From Candidatus Cloacimonadota bacterium (lineage in GTDB: Bacteria; Cloacimonadota; Cloacimonadia; Cloacimonadales; Cloacimonadaceae): DNA of 64,000 nt. Position 1 is the stretch's first letter. Each line of letters starts with the position of its first letter. The position numbers were made by a program, and so were the translations under genes. A model generated the notes under the pieces. That model did no database searches. It had not been told where the DNA came from and saw only the letters and a program-made list of their open reading frames with translations. Positions 7,904-16,082 of the stretch are shown here, one piece after another. Location of the stretch: positions 104,374-168,373 of the forward strand of contig JALOBM010000001.1 of the NCBI GenBank assembly GCA_023228285.1. The letters are read 5' to 3'.

Positions 7904-9751
7904 ATGTCCAGAAAGCAACAAGGGATGTTTACTGTATGTATCATGGCCTTTCTAATAATGGTCTCAGGACTTTATGGAAGCTTTTTCAGCCACAACTCTG
8001 AAGTGATGCCCATGGGGCAGATTGGTGGTGTGTTCAGAGCTGTAGATGGAACAGGGCTGGAAGATGTGCGAATCGATGTGTATCTTCAACAGGCTCAGGT
8101 GCGCAGCTTGCATACTGGCCCGCTGGGGGAATATAGCATCAAGTCCCTTGTTCCCGGTATCTACAGCCTGGAGTTTCAGCTTCCCGGTGCCGAGAGTATC
8201 CGGCAAGATGTGAGAGTGCATCCTGCCCGAAACAGCTTCTGTAACGTGCGGATGGAGTCTTCCCCCTCAATCGCTTTCATGCTTACTATCCCCATAATAC
8301 CGGTTGAGCATTCGTCCCTGGATATGCTGATGCCTCAGCCGGTGCCGGTTAGTGGCGCTTATGCCGCACCATACATGCCTCCGGTATTACCTGAAGCATT
8401 TCTGCCCGTTAGTTCCATGCCTTTTTATGATGTGTCTGCCAAACCTTTGACCGATGTATCTGTAAATGTGAACACAGCATATTTCAGTTATCTCCGCCGT
8501 CTTCTTTCTGCCGGCAGGCTGCCCAATCCGAATGCTCCGAGAGTTGATGAGATGCTGGCTTATATGCAACCAGATATTTCTGGTTCGTCAGCAGATGCTT
8601 TCACAGTGGCAACCCAGATTATGCGGCATCCCTATGATCCTGACCGGAGCTTTTTGTATGTGGGAATGAAGTCTCCCGTACTAAATACAGAGAAAGCAAA
8701 TCCCCGAAACCTGTATGTGGTGCTGGATTGTTCCGGCAGAATGGGAACTGAAGACAAGCTGTATCTGGCCAAAGAGAGCTTACGTTGTTTTATTGAGCAG
8801 ATGAATCAGGACACCCGGCTCACAATTATCTGCGCGCGACAAGATCCGCTTGTAATCTCGGTGGATGGCAAGGATAAAGCATCTGCTTACCTAGCTTTGG
8901 ATAAGATATCGGCTTCTGGAAGCGGAAATGTGATTGATGCGTTACAATTAGCACTACAGCAGGCCATAAAACTGGAGCATAATGGAACTGCACAGTTAGA
9001 GCATGGAATCTTCCCCAATACACTAAGTGTACCCATGTATGGCGAAATGTGGCTCTTCAGTGATGGCTTTTACTCTGAACAGATCCTGCAAGATATGGCT
9101 AGCACTCTGGCTCTGGCACACAAACAAGGGATTTTATGCACGATTTTAGGTTTGGGCTTGGATCTGTATCAGGATAACAATCTGTACAAGGTATCTGGTG
9201 AAAGTTCAGCAAGATACATCTATGTGGATAGTCTGAAGGAATTCCAGCATCAACTCCAAGCGGGCCTATTGAAATATGTACCTCTTACAGCACAATATCT
9301 GCAGTTAAAGTTTGATTTTTCCGGTTCCAGCATTACCCGCTATCGTCAGATCGCAGTGAGTGGTATGGATGAGAGTAGCGCTACATCCAGTGCTTCGTTC
9401 ACTCCAAATATGTTGACTTCGGGGCAGAGCATTTCCGCTTTGTTTGAGATAGAGTTGCCTGATACTGCCGATATCCAAAGCGATAGTGCGGGCAAGTTGA
9501 TGCTTTACTATCATAGTCCTCATTCTGCAAAACCTCGCTACGAGGAGTATGATCCCAGCCTAACCGCCTCAGCTGAAGCGCAACAAGACATGCGGGATTA
9601 TGTGTTTACTGCGCTCTTTGCTAAATTACTCAGAGATGAGGTAGATGTCGATGGACTGTCCTGGCACAGTTTATGGGACTATGTGCAGAATTATGCCTCA
9701 GACTCAGAGCTGAAATTCATGATCCAAACAGCCACCGAGTTACAACCGTAA
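7904..9751 (+). CDS. Exported YfbK-like von Willebrand factor A protein
   Basis: 615 residues. Of two adjacent ATGs, the second (7904) has better spacing from GGGAG (7893-7897). A signal peptide or anchor covers about residues 1-27. Residues 38-108 form a carboxypeptidase-regulatory-like beta sandwich (GQIGGVFRAVDGTGLEDVRI). Residues 187-225 match the segment that precedes vWA in YfbK-type proteins (FSYLRRLLSAGRLP, PRVDEMLAYM). The vWA domain follows from about 268. Its metal site reads DCSGR, not the usual DxSxS, so metal binding may be altered. A C-terminal domain typical of this family ends the protein. The next gene, a sensor kinase, starts 20 bp downstream, so this protein may be its partner or target; that is inference. 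Confidence 0.82.
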   Translation: MSRKQQGMFTVCIMAFLIMVSGLYGSFFSHNSEVMPMGQIGGVFRAVDGTGLEDVRIDVYLQQAQVRSLHTGPLGEYSIKSLVPGIYSLEFQLPGAESIRQDVRVHPARNSFCNVRMESSPSIAFMLTIPIIPVEHSSLDMLMPQPVPVSGAYAAPYMPPVLPEAFLPVSSMPFYDVSAKPLTDVSVNVNTAYFSYLRRLLSAGRLPNPNAPRVDEMLAYMQPDISGSSADAFTVATQIMRHPYDPDRSFLYVGMKSPVLNTEKANPRNLYVVLDCSGRMGTEDKLYLAKESLRCFIEQMNQDTRLTIICARQDPLVISVDGKDKASAYLALDKISASGSGNVIDALQLALQQAIKLEHNGTAQLEHGIFPNTLSVPMYGEMWLFSDGFYSEQILQDMASTLALAHKQGILCTILGLGLDLYQDNNLYKVSGESSARYIYVDSLKEFQHQLQAGLLKYVPLTAQYLQLKFDFSGSSITRYRQIAVSGMDESSATSSASFTPNMLTSGQSISALFEIELPDTADIQSDSAGKLMLYYHSPHSAKPRYEEYDPSLTASAEAQQDMRDYVFTALFAKLLRDEVDVDGLSWHSLWDYVQNYASDSELKFMIQTATELQP

Positions 9752-9771
9752 AACATGAGGATGTAGTGCGT

Positions 9772-12216
9772 ATGAAACTAAGAACGATAATTGTTTTTTT
9801 ACTTTCGTTTCTATTGGGATCCTGTTGGTTCACACAAAGCTTTCTTACTCACGAACTGAAGCTTCAAAGGACAAATCGCTATGAAAATCCTGCAATCAAC
9901 ACAATCGTTGCCGATCTCAAAGGTGATGGCAGAGAGCTTCAGATATCTGCATTCTATGAAAATAACTTGGGCAGGATCGAGATCAACAATCAAGAAGGTA
10001 AAACCATTTCACAAATCAACACTGCAAATTATCGCCCAGGTGCCCTGAAAGTTCTTGAGAATCCGAAAGACAAAAGCACTTGGCTGTTTTACAGTATGAA
10101 CAATGGTAGTACTTTATCCTTACGAGCTGCTAAATACACTTGGCAAGTACCTCTATTACGTGAAAACAAAGGCTTTGTGCCATATTACCGTGAAGATGAG
10201 CTGATGGACTTGGATTCCTACACCTGGACCGCTTTCTTCGTCCCGCAGATAATTGATGATATCGATGGAGATGACAGGCTGGAGATCGTTTGTACAGCTT
10301 ATGATGGTTACAGTTCAAATCCCAGGGGACTGATCGCCTATGATTGGGAAAGTGGGGCACAAAAATGGTTCTATCGCAGCCCGGCGGTTTTTTCCGGATT
10401 CTTCTATGATGACTTTGATCTGGATGGAAGCAAAGAGTTCCTGCTCTCAAACATCTCTTTCAACAACAATACTATGAGTATTGACGGTCTGAACGACTTC
10501 AGCGGGAACTTAGTGATACTGAACACTAAAGGTGAGCTGACCCATTTGCACAGGATCTTTGATGGTTTAGGCGCACTAACTGTGAACGTTGCGGATGTGG
10601 ATCAGGACGGCAAGCTGGACATCTTTGCTGTAGCATCCACGCGGGGCAACAATACTGATGCCGATTGTATAATTCGGTTTAGCTACGACGATGGGCGCCT
10701 TATCCGCAAAAAGGAACTATCTTTACCCAAAAGCTTGATGATGTTTGATCATAATGATTTTTTGCAACGCATGGACAGCTCCTCAGAGTATCGCTTGATA
10801 TTATCTGATGCATTGAGAGGCATTATATGTTTTGACGAGGATTTGAACGAATGCCATAGCCGCACCGTCCGGAACGTGAAGCGTATCTGTACAATCACAG
10901 ATATCGATCACAACGGTAAAAAAGAAATAATTGCCCTGAATAACGAGGATGAACTGCAGGTTTTTAATCATGATCTGCTGGAAATAGCCCGCACACCCTT
11001 GTCTTTGGAGGATCAGAACCTGATGGGTATAAGAGTGATCAACCGTGCAGAGGGCATGCAAACCTCAATTGCAGTGATAATGGACAAATCTATCCACTTC
11101 TACTATCTGCAGCATATCTCATTTTTTCTCCTGGTATATCGCTTGTTGAAAGCCCATGCCCTATGGTTGATGTTGATCCTTCTGGCAATCGTTATCTACA
11201 TGGGAATCTACATCAGTAAACGCAAGCAGGACGCCATCTCCACTTACAATCTACTGGATGAAGGCGTGTTTCTGGTAAACAAAAAGGGCTGTATCCTCTT
11301 TGCGAATAAAGTTGCTATTTCCATGGCTCCCCAAAATGAATCACGAAGTTATTGTAAGCATTTGCGCACCATCTCTCCAGATTTGGATGAAGCCCTGGCA
11401 AAGATGCGCCGCAGTATGTCCAGTCAGGAGCATCTGGAGATCATTCTAAATGGGAAACCGCTAAAAGTAAGCCTGCAAAGATCTCATAGCTATTCTGGTA
11501 GATACTTCATCTTTATGTACCGAAAACTGGCGGATATTGAATCCGATACTCTGCAATGGGCAGAGACTGCACGCAGGCTCTCGCATCATGTTCGCCGGCA
11601 CATCACAAACGTGATTCTGGCTCTGGACCCCCTGGAAAAAGACTGCAGCCAGGAAGATGCCGAGTATCTGGATATCATCAAAAGCGAAATCGAAAAGGTA
11701 CGCGTGTTCACACACGCATTCCAGCGCTTCACCGAAATGCACAATTACGATCTGAAAGTTCAGGATCTCATCCCTTCGGTGGAGCATGCTCTTAGCAACA
11801 CCAAGATCCGGGATAACATCAAGATCATTCGTAATTACAATCTAAAATCCATCCATGCTAAAATCGAGCCTATCCGCTTTGAAGAAGCCATTGTGAATAT
11901 CATAAACAACGCCACGGAAGCCATGCCAGAAGGCGGCACCCTACACATCAGCATCCGTGAATTTCCTCTGCACCAAAGCCCCGGCGGCAACCTCAGCGTG
12001 TTAGTGGAGATTGAAGACTCCGGTAAAGGCATTCCCCAAAAATACATGGAAGATATCTGGAAACCGTTTTTCACTACAAATCAATCCGGAACCGGCATCG
12101 GCATTCCCGAAACCCGCAAAATCGTCGATTCCATGGGCGGTCTGATCGACATCCAAAGCGAGGAGGGTCTGGGGACTACTGTTTCCATCTGGTTAAAAGG
12201 ATCTCAAGATGAATAG
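9772..12216 (+). CDS. Sensor histidine kinase with an extracytoplasmic FG-GAP/VCBS propeller
   Basis: 814 residues from the ATG at 9772, after GAGG; the longer frame from 9673 overlaps the previous gene without support. The N-terminus is signal-peptide-like with LGSC resembling a lipobox. Residues about 40-450 carry at least four Asp-rich calcium-loop repeats (DDIDGDDRLE 162, DDFDLDGSKE 213, ADVDQDGKLD 274, TDIDHNGKKE 376), indicating a beta-propeller sensor. One transmembrane helix spans about 463-482. A PAS-like domain (490-590) is followed by an unusual H-box, RLSHHVRRHIT, with H605 the likely phosphoacceptor. The ATPase domain has NIINNATEAM, EDSGKGIP and GTGIGIPETRKIV. It overlaps the response regulator gene by 8 nt, so they are an almost certain two-component pair. 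The ligand is unknown. Confidence 0.9.
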   Translation: MKLRTIIVFLLSFLLGSCWFTQSFLTHELKLQRTNRYENPAINTIVADLKGDGRELQISAFYENNLGRIEINNQEGKTISQINTANYRPGALKVLENPKDKSTWLFYSMNNGSTLSLRAAKYTWQVPLLRENKGFVPYYREDELMDLDSYTWTAFFVPQIIDDIDGDDRLEIVCTAYDGYSSNPRGLIAYDWESGAQKWFYRSPAVFSGFFYDDFDLDGSKEFLLSNISFNNNTMSIDGLNDFSGNLVILNTKGELTHLHRIFDGLGALTVNVADVDQDGKLDIFAVASTRGNNTDADCIIRFSYDDGRLIRKKELSLPKSLMMFDHNDFLQRMDSSSEYRLILSDALRGIICFDEDLNECHSRTVRNVKRICTITDIDHNGKKEIIALNNEDELQVFNHDLLEIARTPLSLEDQNLMGIRVINRAEGMQTSIAVIMDKSIHFYYLQHISFFLLVYRLLKAHALWLMLILLAIVIYMGIYISKRKQDAISTYNLLDEGVFLVNKKGCILFANKVAISMAPQNESRSYCKHLRTISPDLDEALAKMRRSMSSQEHLEIILNGKPLKVSLQRSHSYSGRYFIFMYRKLADIESDTLQWAETARRLSHHVRRHITNVILALDPLEKDCSQEDAEYLDIIKSEIEKVRVFTHAFQRFTEMHNYDLKVQDLIPSVEHALSNTKIRDNIKIIRNYNLKSIHAKIEPIRFEEAIVNIINNATEAMPEGGTLHISIREFPLHQSPGGNLSVLVEIEDSGKGIPQKYMEDIWKPFFTTNQSGTGIGIPETRKIVDSMGGLIDIQSEEGLGTTVSIWLKGSQDE

Positions 12217-13543
12217 CATACGTATTTTGATCGCTGATGACGATACGATATTTTGCAAGCTTATCGAAGATTTGTTGCGCAGGGAAGGCTATATTGTCCA
12301 CTCCGCTTCCTGTATCGCAGAAGCACAGGCTGCATTGAACACATATAAGTTCGATTTGGTGATGCAGGACATGTGCTATCCTGCTCTGCAAGATGGTTTT
12401 GCCATGTTGGAAGAGCTGCATGAGCGTTATCCGGAAATGCCCATCCTAATGATCTCTGGCGCTGCGCACATTCCTGATGCTGTAAATGCCATCAAATACG
12501 GAGCTACAGATTTTATTGAAAAGCCTATTGCCAAAGAGCATCTCATTATCCGGTTGGAACGGCTCAAAGACAACATCCTGATGCGCAGAAACCTGCATGG
12601 ATTACAGCTTTCGTCGATCGGAATGATAGGCAATTCCGAGCCCATGAAGCAAGTGTATGATTCCATCATCAAAGCATCACGTTTCGATACCCCGGTCCTT
12701 ATTTGCGGTGAAACCGGGGTAGGTAAAGAATTGGCGGCTATGGCCATCCATCGTCTGTCTGATCTGCATGAAAAGAATCTGGTGACCATCAATTGTGCGT
12801 CCATACCCAGTGAGCTCTTTGAATCGGAACTGTTTGGCTACGAAAAGGGAGCTTTTACCGGAGCTACAAATTCTCACAAAGGCTATTTTGAGTATGCTCA
12901 GGGCAGTAGTATCTTTTTGGATGAGATTGGTGAATTACCCATGACCGTACAGGCAAAACTGCTGCGAGTGATCTCCGAACAGGAGATTCAAAAGCTTGGA
13001 GGAGGCCCCTGCAAAGTTTCCACCCGCATTATCAGCGCATCGAATAAAAACCTGCTGGATATGGTGGAAAATGCTTTATTTCGCGACGACCTCTACTATC
13101 GCATCAGCACCATTAAAATAGATATCCCGCCTTTGCGTAATCACCGTGATGACATCATCATTCTGGCGGATTACTTTTTACATTGCTTTTGCACCAGGCA
13201 TCAGATTCCCCTCAAGATCATCTCCCCCTCTGCGGCCGCATGGCTGTTTGAGCAGGATTATCCCGGAAATGTAAGGGAGTTGAAAAACTCTGTGGAGCGC
13301 GCAGCTGTTTTTTCGATATCGCAGACCTTGAGTGTGGTAGATTTTACCACAAAGTATCCTGAACTCGATGACATTCCTACCTCATATCGGGAGACGGTAC
13401 GTCAGTTTGAACGAAATTACCTGGAAAAGATACTCTTGATTCACGATGGAAACATTACTCGCGCAGCAAGTTACCTCCAGATGGATAAATCTAACCTCAG
13501 TAAGAAAATCAGCAGTCTGGGCATCGAATTACCGGGTAAATAA
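12209..13543 (+). CDS. NtrC-family sigma-54-dependent response regulator
   Basis: 444 residues in the classic order. The receiver domain (1-120) has acidic DDD at 10-12, phosphoacceptor D54 and a conserved EKP lysine. The AAA+ domain has Walker A GETGVGKE, the sigma-54 contact loop GAFTGA and Walker B IFLDEIGE. A Fis-type helix-turn-helix closes the protein (GNITRAASYLQMDKSNLSKKI). The intact GAFTGA loop means it should activate sigma-54 promoters. It overlaps its cognate kinase gene by 8 nt. The segment between AAA+ and HTH contains, at the DNA level, one copy of a perfect palindrome that recurs downstream of the gene. Its targets are unknown; I found no convincing sigma-54 promoter nearby. 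Confidence 0.95.
   Translation: MNSIRILIADDDTIFCKLIEDLLRREGYIVHSASCIAEAQAALNTYKFDLVMQDMCYPALQDGFAMLEELHERYPEMPILMISGAAHIPDAVNAIKYGATDFIEKPIAKEHLIIRLERLKDNILMRRNLHGLQLSSIGMIGNSEPMKQVYDSIIKASRFDTPVLICGETGVGKELAAMAIHRLSDLHEKNLVTINCASIPSELFESELFGYEKGAFTGATNSHKGYFEYAQGSSIFLDEIGELPMTVQAKLLRVISEQEIQKLGGGPCKVSTRIISASNKNLLDMVENALFRDDLYYRISTIKIDIPPLRNHRDDIIILADYFLHCFCTRHQIPLKIISPSAAAWLFEQDYPGNVRELKNSVERAAVFSISQTLSVVDFTTKYPELDDIPTSYRETVRQFERNYLEKILLIHDGNITRAASYLQMDKSNLSKKISSLGIELPGK
13333..13351. repeat. Operator-like palindrome, copy 1 (inside the regulator gene)
   Basis: TGTGGTAGATTTTACCACA is a perfect inverted repeat with 7-bp arms and a 5-bp spacer. Together with the four bases before it (TGAG), the 23 bp at 13329-13351 recur exactly at 13581-13603. 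This copy is translated as SVVDFTT in the regulator. Confidence 0.7.
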
Positions 13544-13584
13544 TACCATAATCTGACTAAATCTGCCTTCTACTGCGCCATGAG

Positions 13585-13603
13585 TGTGGTAGATTTTACC
13601 ACA
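13585..13603. repeat. Operator-like palindrome, copy 2 (downstream of the regulator gene)
   Basis: Same 19-bp perfect palindrome as at 13333-13351, within an exact 23-bp repeat at 13581-13603, exactly 252 bp after the first copy. It lies 38 bp past the regulator's stop codon. This copy is non-coding, which makes a protein-binding role more plausible than a shared codon pattern. Confidence 0.7.
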
Positions 13604-13826
13604 TCCGCTATCAGATAATTCCTCACAACATATTGAATATCAATATAATATGATACTCATGATATTTGGTGCAAATCCTGCAATATATTTACGTACATCC
13701 ATCATGGATCGTATATCTTCGCACGCATTATTCGGTAGCGAGATAGCGCTGGGTGGATCAGGCAGAAGGGCGATCGGAAGGTTGTAGGATCTGTAGGCCG
13801 GGGCATCCTTCAGGGGTAATGGGCAG

Positions 13827-13854
13827 GCATCTATAATGGATGTAGGCTTTTTTT
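13827..13854 (+). terminator. Possible weak terminator downstream of the two-component operon
   Basis: A short stem (GCATC/GGATGT with loop TATAAT) is followed by AGGC and seven T residues. The stem is only 4-5 bp, so termination is uncertain. Confidence 0.35.
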
Positions 13855-14035
13855 ACTATACCAATAAGGAGTATTGTGATATCTGTAGGCTGATGCCTCA
13901 ATGAAGCAAAGGCTAGACCATATGGATGGGCAACAAAGGGATAGTTCCGGCTTCAGACAGCAGGCTGAATGGCCGGATCATAGAAAGGATCTTGCATATA
14001 CGCGGTGTGATATCCTTTTCTTTTTCAGGGTGACT

Positions 14036-14950
14036 TTATCGAACTCCCTCGGCAAACATGATTCCATGCCGTACACCCCGGTTGCTCACGATCAAGTTGC
14101 TGCTCTTTGTGCTATCCATGATTCTGCTGATGATCATCACCGCTGCCAGCATGATATCCACGCGGGAAGGATCCATGCCGGGAATGAGGCGGATTTGATC
14201 CAGAGTGAGTGCGCGATAGGTTCGTTCTTGACGCAGTATTTCGCTTCTACGCATTTCATAACCGTCAATTTCCTTCAGGGCTTCAGCTTCGTTTTTCCCT
14301 TCATTCATCAGTGCTACCATTGCGCAGGTGTACACTGCTCCACCGGTTCCCACCAATTTTTTGGCAAATGGGTTGTTCCAGGCTAGCTCTCGTTCCAATT
14401 CCATCTGAAGTCCCAGATACATACATTGCGTGGGTGGTTGTTTTCTGATAAATCTTTGGCTCAGGTTTACTGCTCCCAAGGGAAAACTCTTGCTGTAAAG
14501 TATCTTCTCATTGTTTCCTTTGATGATCTCTGTGCTGGAACCACCGATGTCGAAGCAGTTTATGAATCCGGTTACACCTTTTGTGCCTATTACTCCGCGA
14601 TATGCCGCTTCGGCCTCTTCTTCCCATGTCAGGATGCGCAGCTTCAGGCCAAATTGTTCGCTGATGAGCTTTTTGATCTCGTCACTGTTTCTTGCGCGTC
14701 GCAAAGCTTCTGTAGCGATAAGGATGATATCATCAGTCTCCGGGAAGCGTTTTTTAACGTCGTCGATAGTTTTCAGGATAGCTTTAATCCCCGCTGCAGT
14801 CATCATTTCTTTGCCGTTGATCTGGGATGCCAACCGCAAAGGTAAGCGATAGAAGCAGCCTTCTTTGCCTTCCGACATATTTGCAGAAAGCACTTTAGCA
14901 GTGTTTGAACCAAACTCGATCAGAACTTTCAGGTCACTATTATGCTTCAT
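14036..14950 (-). CDS. Ppx/GppA-family phosphatase
   Basis: 304 residues from the ATG at 14950, chosen because GGGGGA lies about 5 nt upstream; an in-frame ATG at 14998 lacks support. The sequence shows the actin-like ATPase fold signatures of exopolyphosphatase/guanosine pentaphosphatase: IEFGSNTAKVLS at the N-terminus, ATEALRRARNSDE, and NCFDIGGSSTEII. The length matches the two-domain core without the C-terminal extension of E. coli Ppx. The family hydrolyses polyphosphate or pppGpp; which one is not decided by sequence alone. It is the only protein-coding gene on the minus strand in the window and is divergent from tpiA. Confidence 0.87.
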   Translation of the reverse strand: MKHNSDLKVLIEFGSNTAKVLSANMSEGKEGCFYRLPLRLASQINGKEMMTAAGIKAILKTIDDVKKRFPETDDIILIATEALRRARNSDEIKKLISEQFGLKLRILTWEEEAEAAYRGVIGTKGVTGFINCFDIGGSSTEIIKGNNEKILYSKSFPLGAVNLSQRFIRKQPPTQCMYLGLQMELERELAWNNPFAKKLVGTGGAVYTCAMVALMNEGKNEAEALKEIDGYEMRRSEILRQERTYRALTLDQIRLIPGMDPSRVDIMLAAVMIISRIMDSTKSSNLIVSNRGVRHGIMFAEGVR

Positions 14951-15088
14951 AATTCCCCCATACTTCAAAATATAATGCGACTGAGGCAAATTGCCCAATG
15001 AATTCGGTTCATTTCCTATTTTTATTCTTTTGCTTTGTACATGTAGTATACTATATCACTATTGTCCCTCTATGGTTTATGCCGTTCT

Positions 15089-15155
15089 GAAGCAGATATA
15101 AAGCTGTTATCGTCCAGTGTTCACTCGATTATAACGGCTTTATGACCCGTTGAAC
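15089..15155. repeat. Intergenic palindrome family, copy A
   Basis: 67-nt imperfect inverted repeat. The left arm begins GAAGCAGATATAAAGC, the centre is GTG-TT-CAC, and the right arm ends in TTGAAC. The inner 18-20 bp of the stem are well conserved; the outer right arm has diverged relative to other copies. The preceding TCCCTCTATGG flank resembles that of the other copies. Confidence 0.75.
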
Positions 15156-15235
15156 ACAGCTTGATGTTCCGGGCTTGATCTGTGGGGGTAAATGAATTGA
15201 AAGTTGCTGGCTGCTATGGGTTTCTCGGAAAAATC

Positions 15236-15272
15236 TTGACGTATCTTCGCCTTCCCCAAACTGGTATATATT
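15236..15272 (+). promoter_or_regulatory. Possible tpiA promoter
   Basis: TTGACG at 15236-15241 with TATATA/TATATT at 15265-15272, about 20 bp before the tpiA start. The spacing is 23-25 bp, longer than the canonical 17 bp, similar to the arrangement before the C25 peptidase gene. Confidence 0.35.
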
Positions 15273-15290
15273 AGATAAAATGAATCAGAG

Positions 15291-16082
15291 GTGAACGTGC
15301 GAGAACTTATTATAGCCGGCAATTGGAAGATGCATAAGGGTTTAGATGAAGCCAAGCAGTTTTCTCGGAAACTCAGAGAGGCGTTGCAGGGTAAGAACAC
15401 AGGCAATGTGATCCCAATCGTAGCACCTGCCTATCCTTTTTTGGCCGTATTACTCAGAGAATTTGACGACAGCCCTGTGAAAGTAGCCGCACAGGATGTG
15501 AGTGTACATGGCGATGGCGCATTTACTGGCGAAGTATCCGCAAACATGCTTGCTTCTCTGCAGCTGCCTTACTGTATTGTAGGGCATTCCGAGCGACGTG
15601 CATATCACGCCGAGAGCAACGAAATTGTACGGAAAAAAGCTATGAAGCTGATGCAACAGGGGATCGTTCCAATCCTTTGCATTGGAGAGACTTTAGAACA
15701 ACGCGATGCCGGAATCACAGAGAAAGTGATCAAAGACCAGTTATCCGGATGCCTGTACCAGATCAATCTCTACAGCGGTAAAGAACTGATCATCGCCTAC
15801 GAACCCGTGTGGGCCATTGGCACAGGTCGCACTGCCACGGGAGAGCAAGCTCAGCAAGTTCACGCTCTCATCCGAAAATGGCTGTCTGTAGCTTACCATG
15901 ATGAATTGGCGGAATCGTTATGTATACTGTATGGCGGAAGCGTGAAGCCGGAAAACATCTCTGAATTACTTAGCATGCCGGACATTGATGGCGGTTTGAT
16001 CGGAGGAGCATCGCTGGACTCCGATTCTTATCTAAAAATGCTTGACATTGCACAACACTATGATATGGAGCACAATAGATGA
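15291..16082 (+). CDS. tpiA: Triosephosphate isomerase
   Basis: Interconverts dihydroxyacetone phosphate and glyceraldehyde 3-phosphate. 263 residues, starting at a GTG (15291) preceded by AGAGG. All catalytic landmarks are present: AGNWKMHKG with the catalytic Lys, IVGHSERR with the catalytic His, and AYEPVWAIGTG with the catalytic Glu, then YGGSVKPEN and IGGASLD for phosphate binding. The stop overlaps the serS start as ATGA, so the two are coupled. Confidence 0.97.
   Translation: MNVRELIIAGNWKMHKGLDEAKQFSRKLREALQGKNTGNVIPIVAPAYPFLAVLLREFDDSPVKVAAQDVSVHGDGAFTGEVSANMLASLQLPYCIVGHSERRAYHAESNEIVRKKAMKLMQQGIVPILCIGETLEQRDAGITEKVIKDQLSGCLYQINLYSGKELIIAYEPVWAIGTGRTATGEQAQQVHALIRKWLSVAYHDELAESLCILYGGSVKPENISELLSMPDIDGGLIGGASLDSDSYLKMLDIAQHYDMEHNR

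Larger units (their letters stand above)
13544..14035. other. Intergenic region with palindrome copy 2 and structured GC-rich sequence
   Basis: About 490 bp between the sigma-54 regulator and the convergent Ppx/GppA gene. It holds the second operator-like palindrome (13585), an AT-rich stretch near 13629-13655, and a GC-richer segment (about 13730-13990) with recurring TGTAGGC words and a T7 run. No open frame looks coding. The segment could hold a small RNA or a decayed element, and I cannot assign it. Confidence 0.5.
14951..15290. other. Divergent intergenic region between the Ppx/GppA gene and tpiA
   Basis: 340 bp holding one member of the 64-nt palindrome family (15089-15155) and a possible tpiA promoter (15236). 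The rest is A/T-rich with no open frame. Promoters for both divergent genes are expected here. Confidence 0.6.

Noticed and set aside
13901..14386. 161-codon + strand open frame opposite the Ppx/GppA gene
   Set aside because: It mostly lies antisense to a recognisable Ppx/GppA coding sequence and its translation shows no protein-like pattern.
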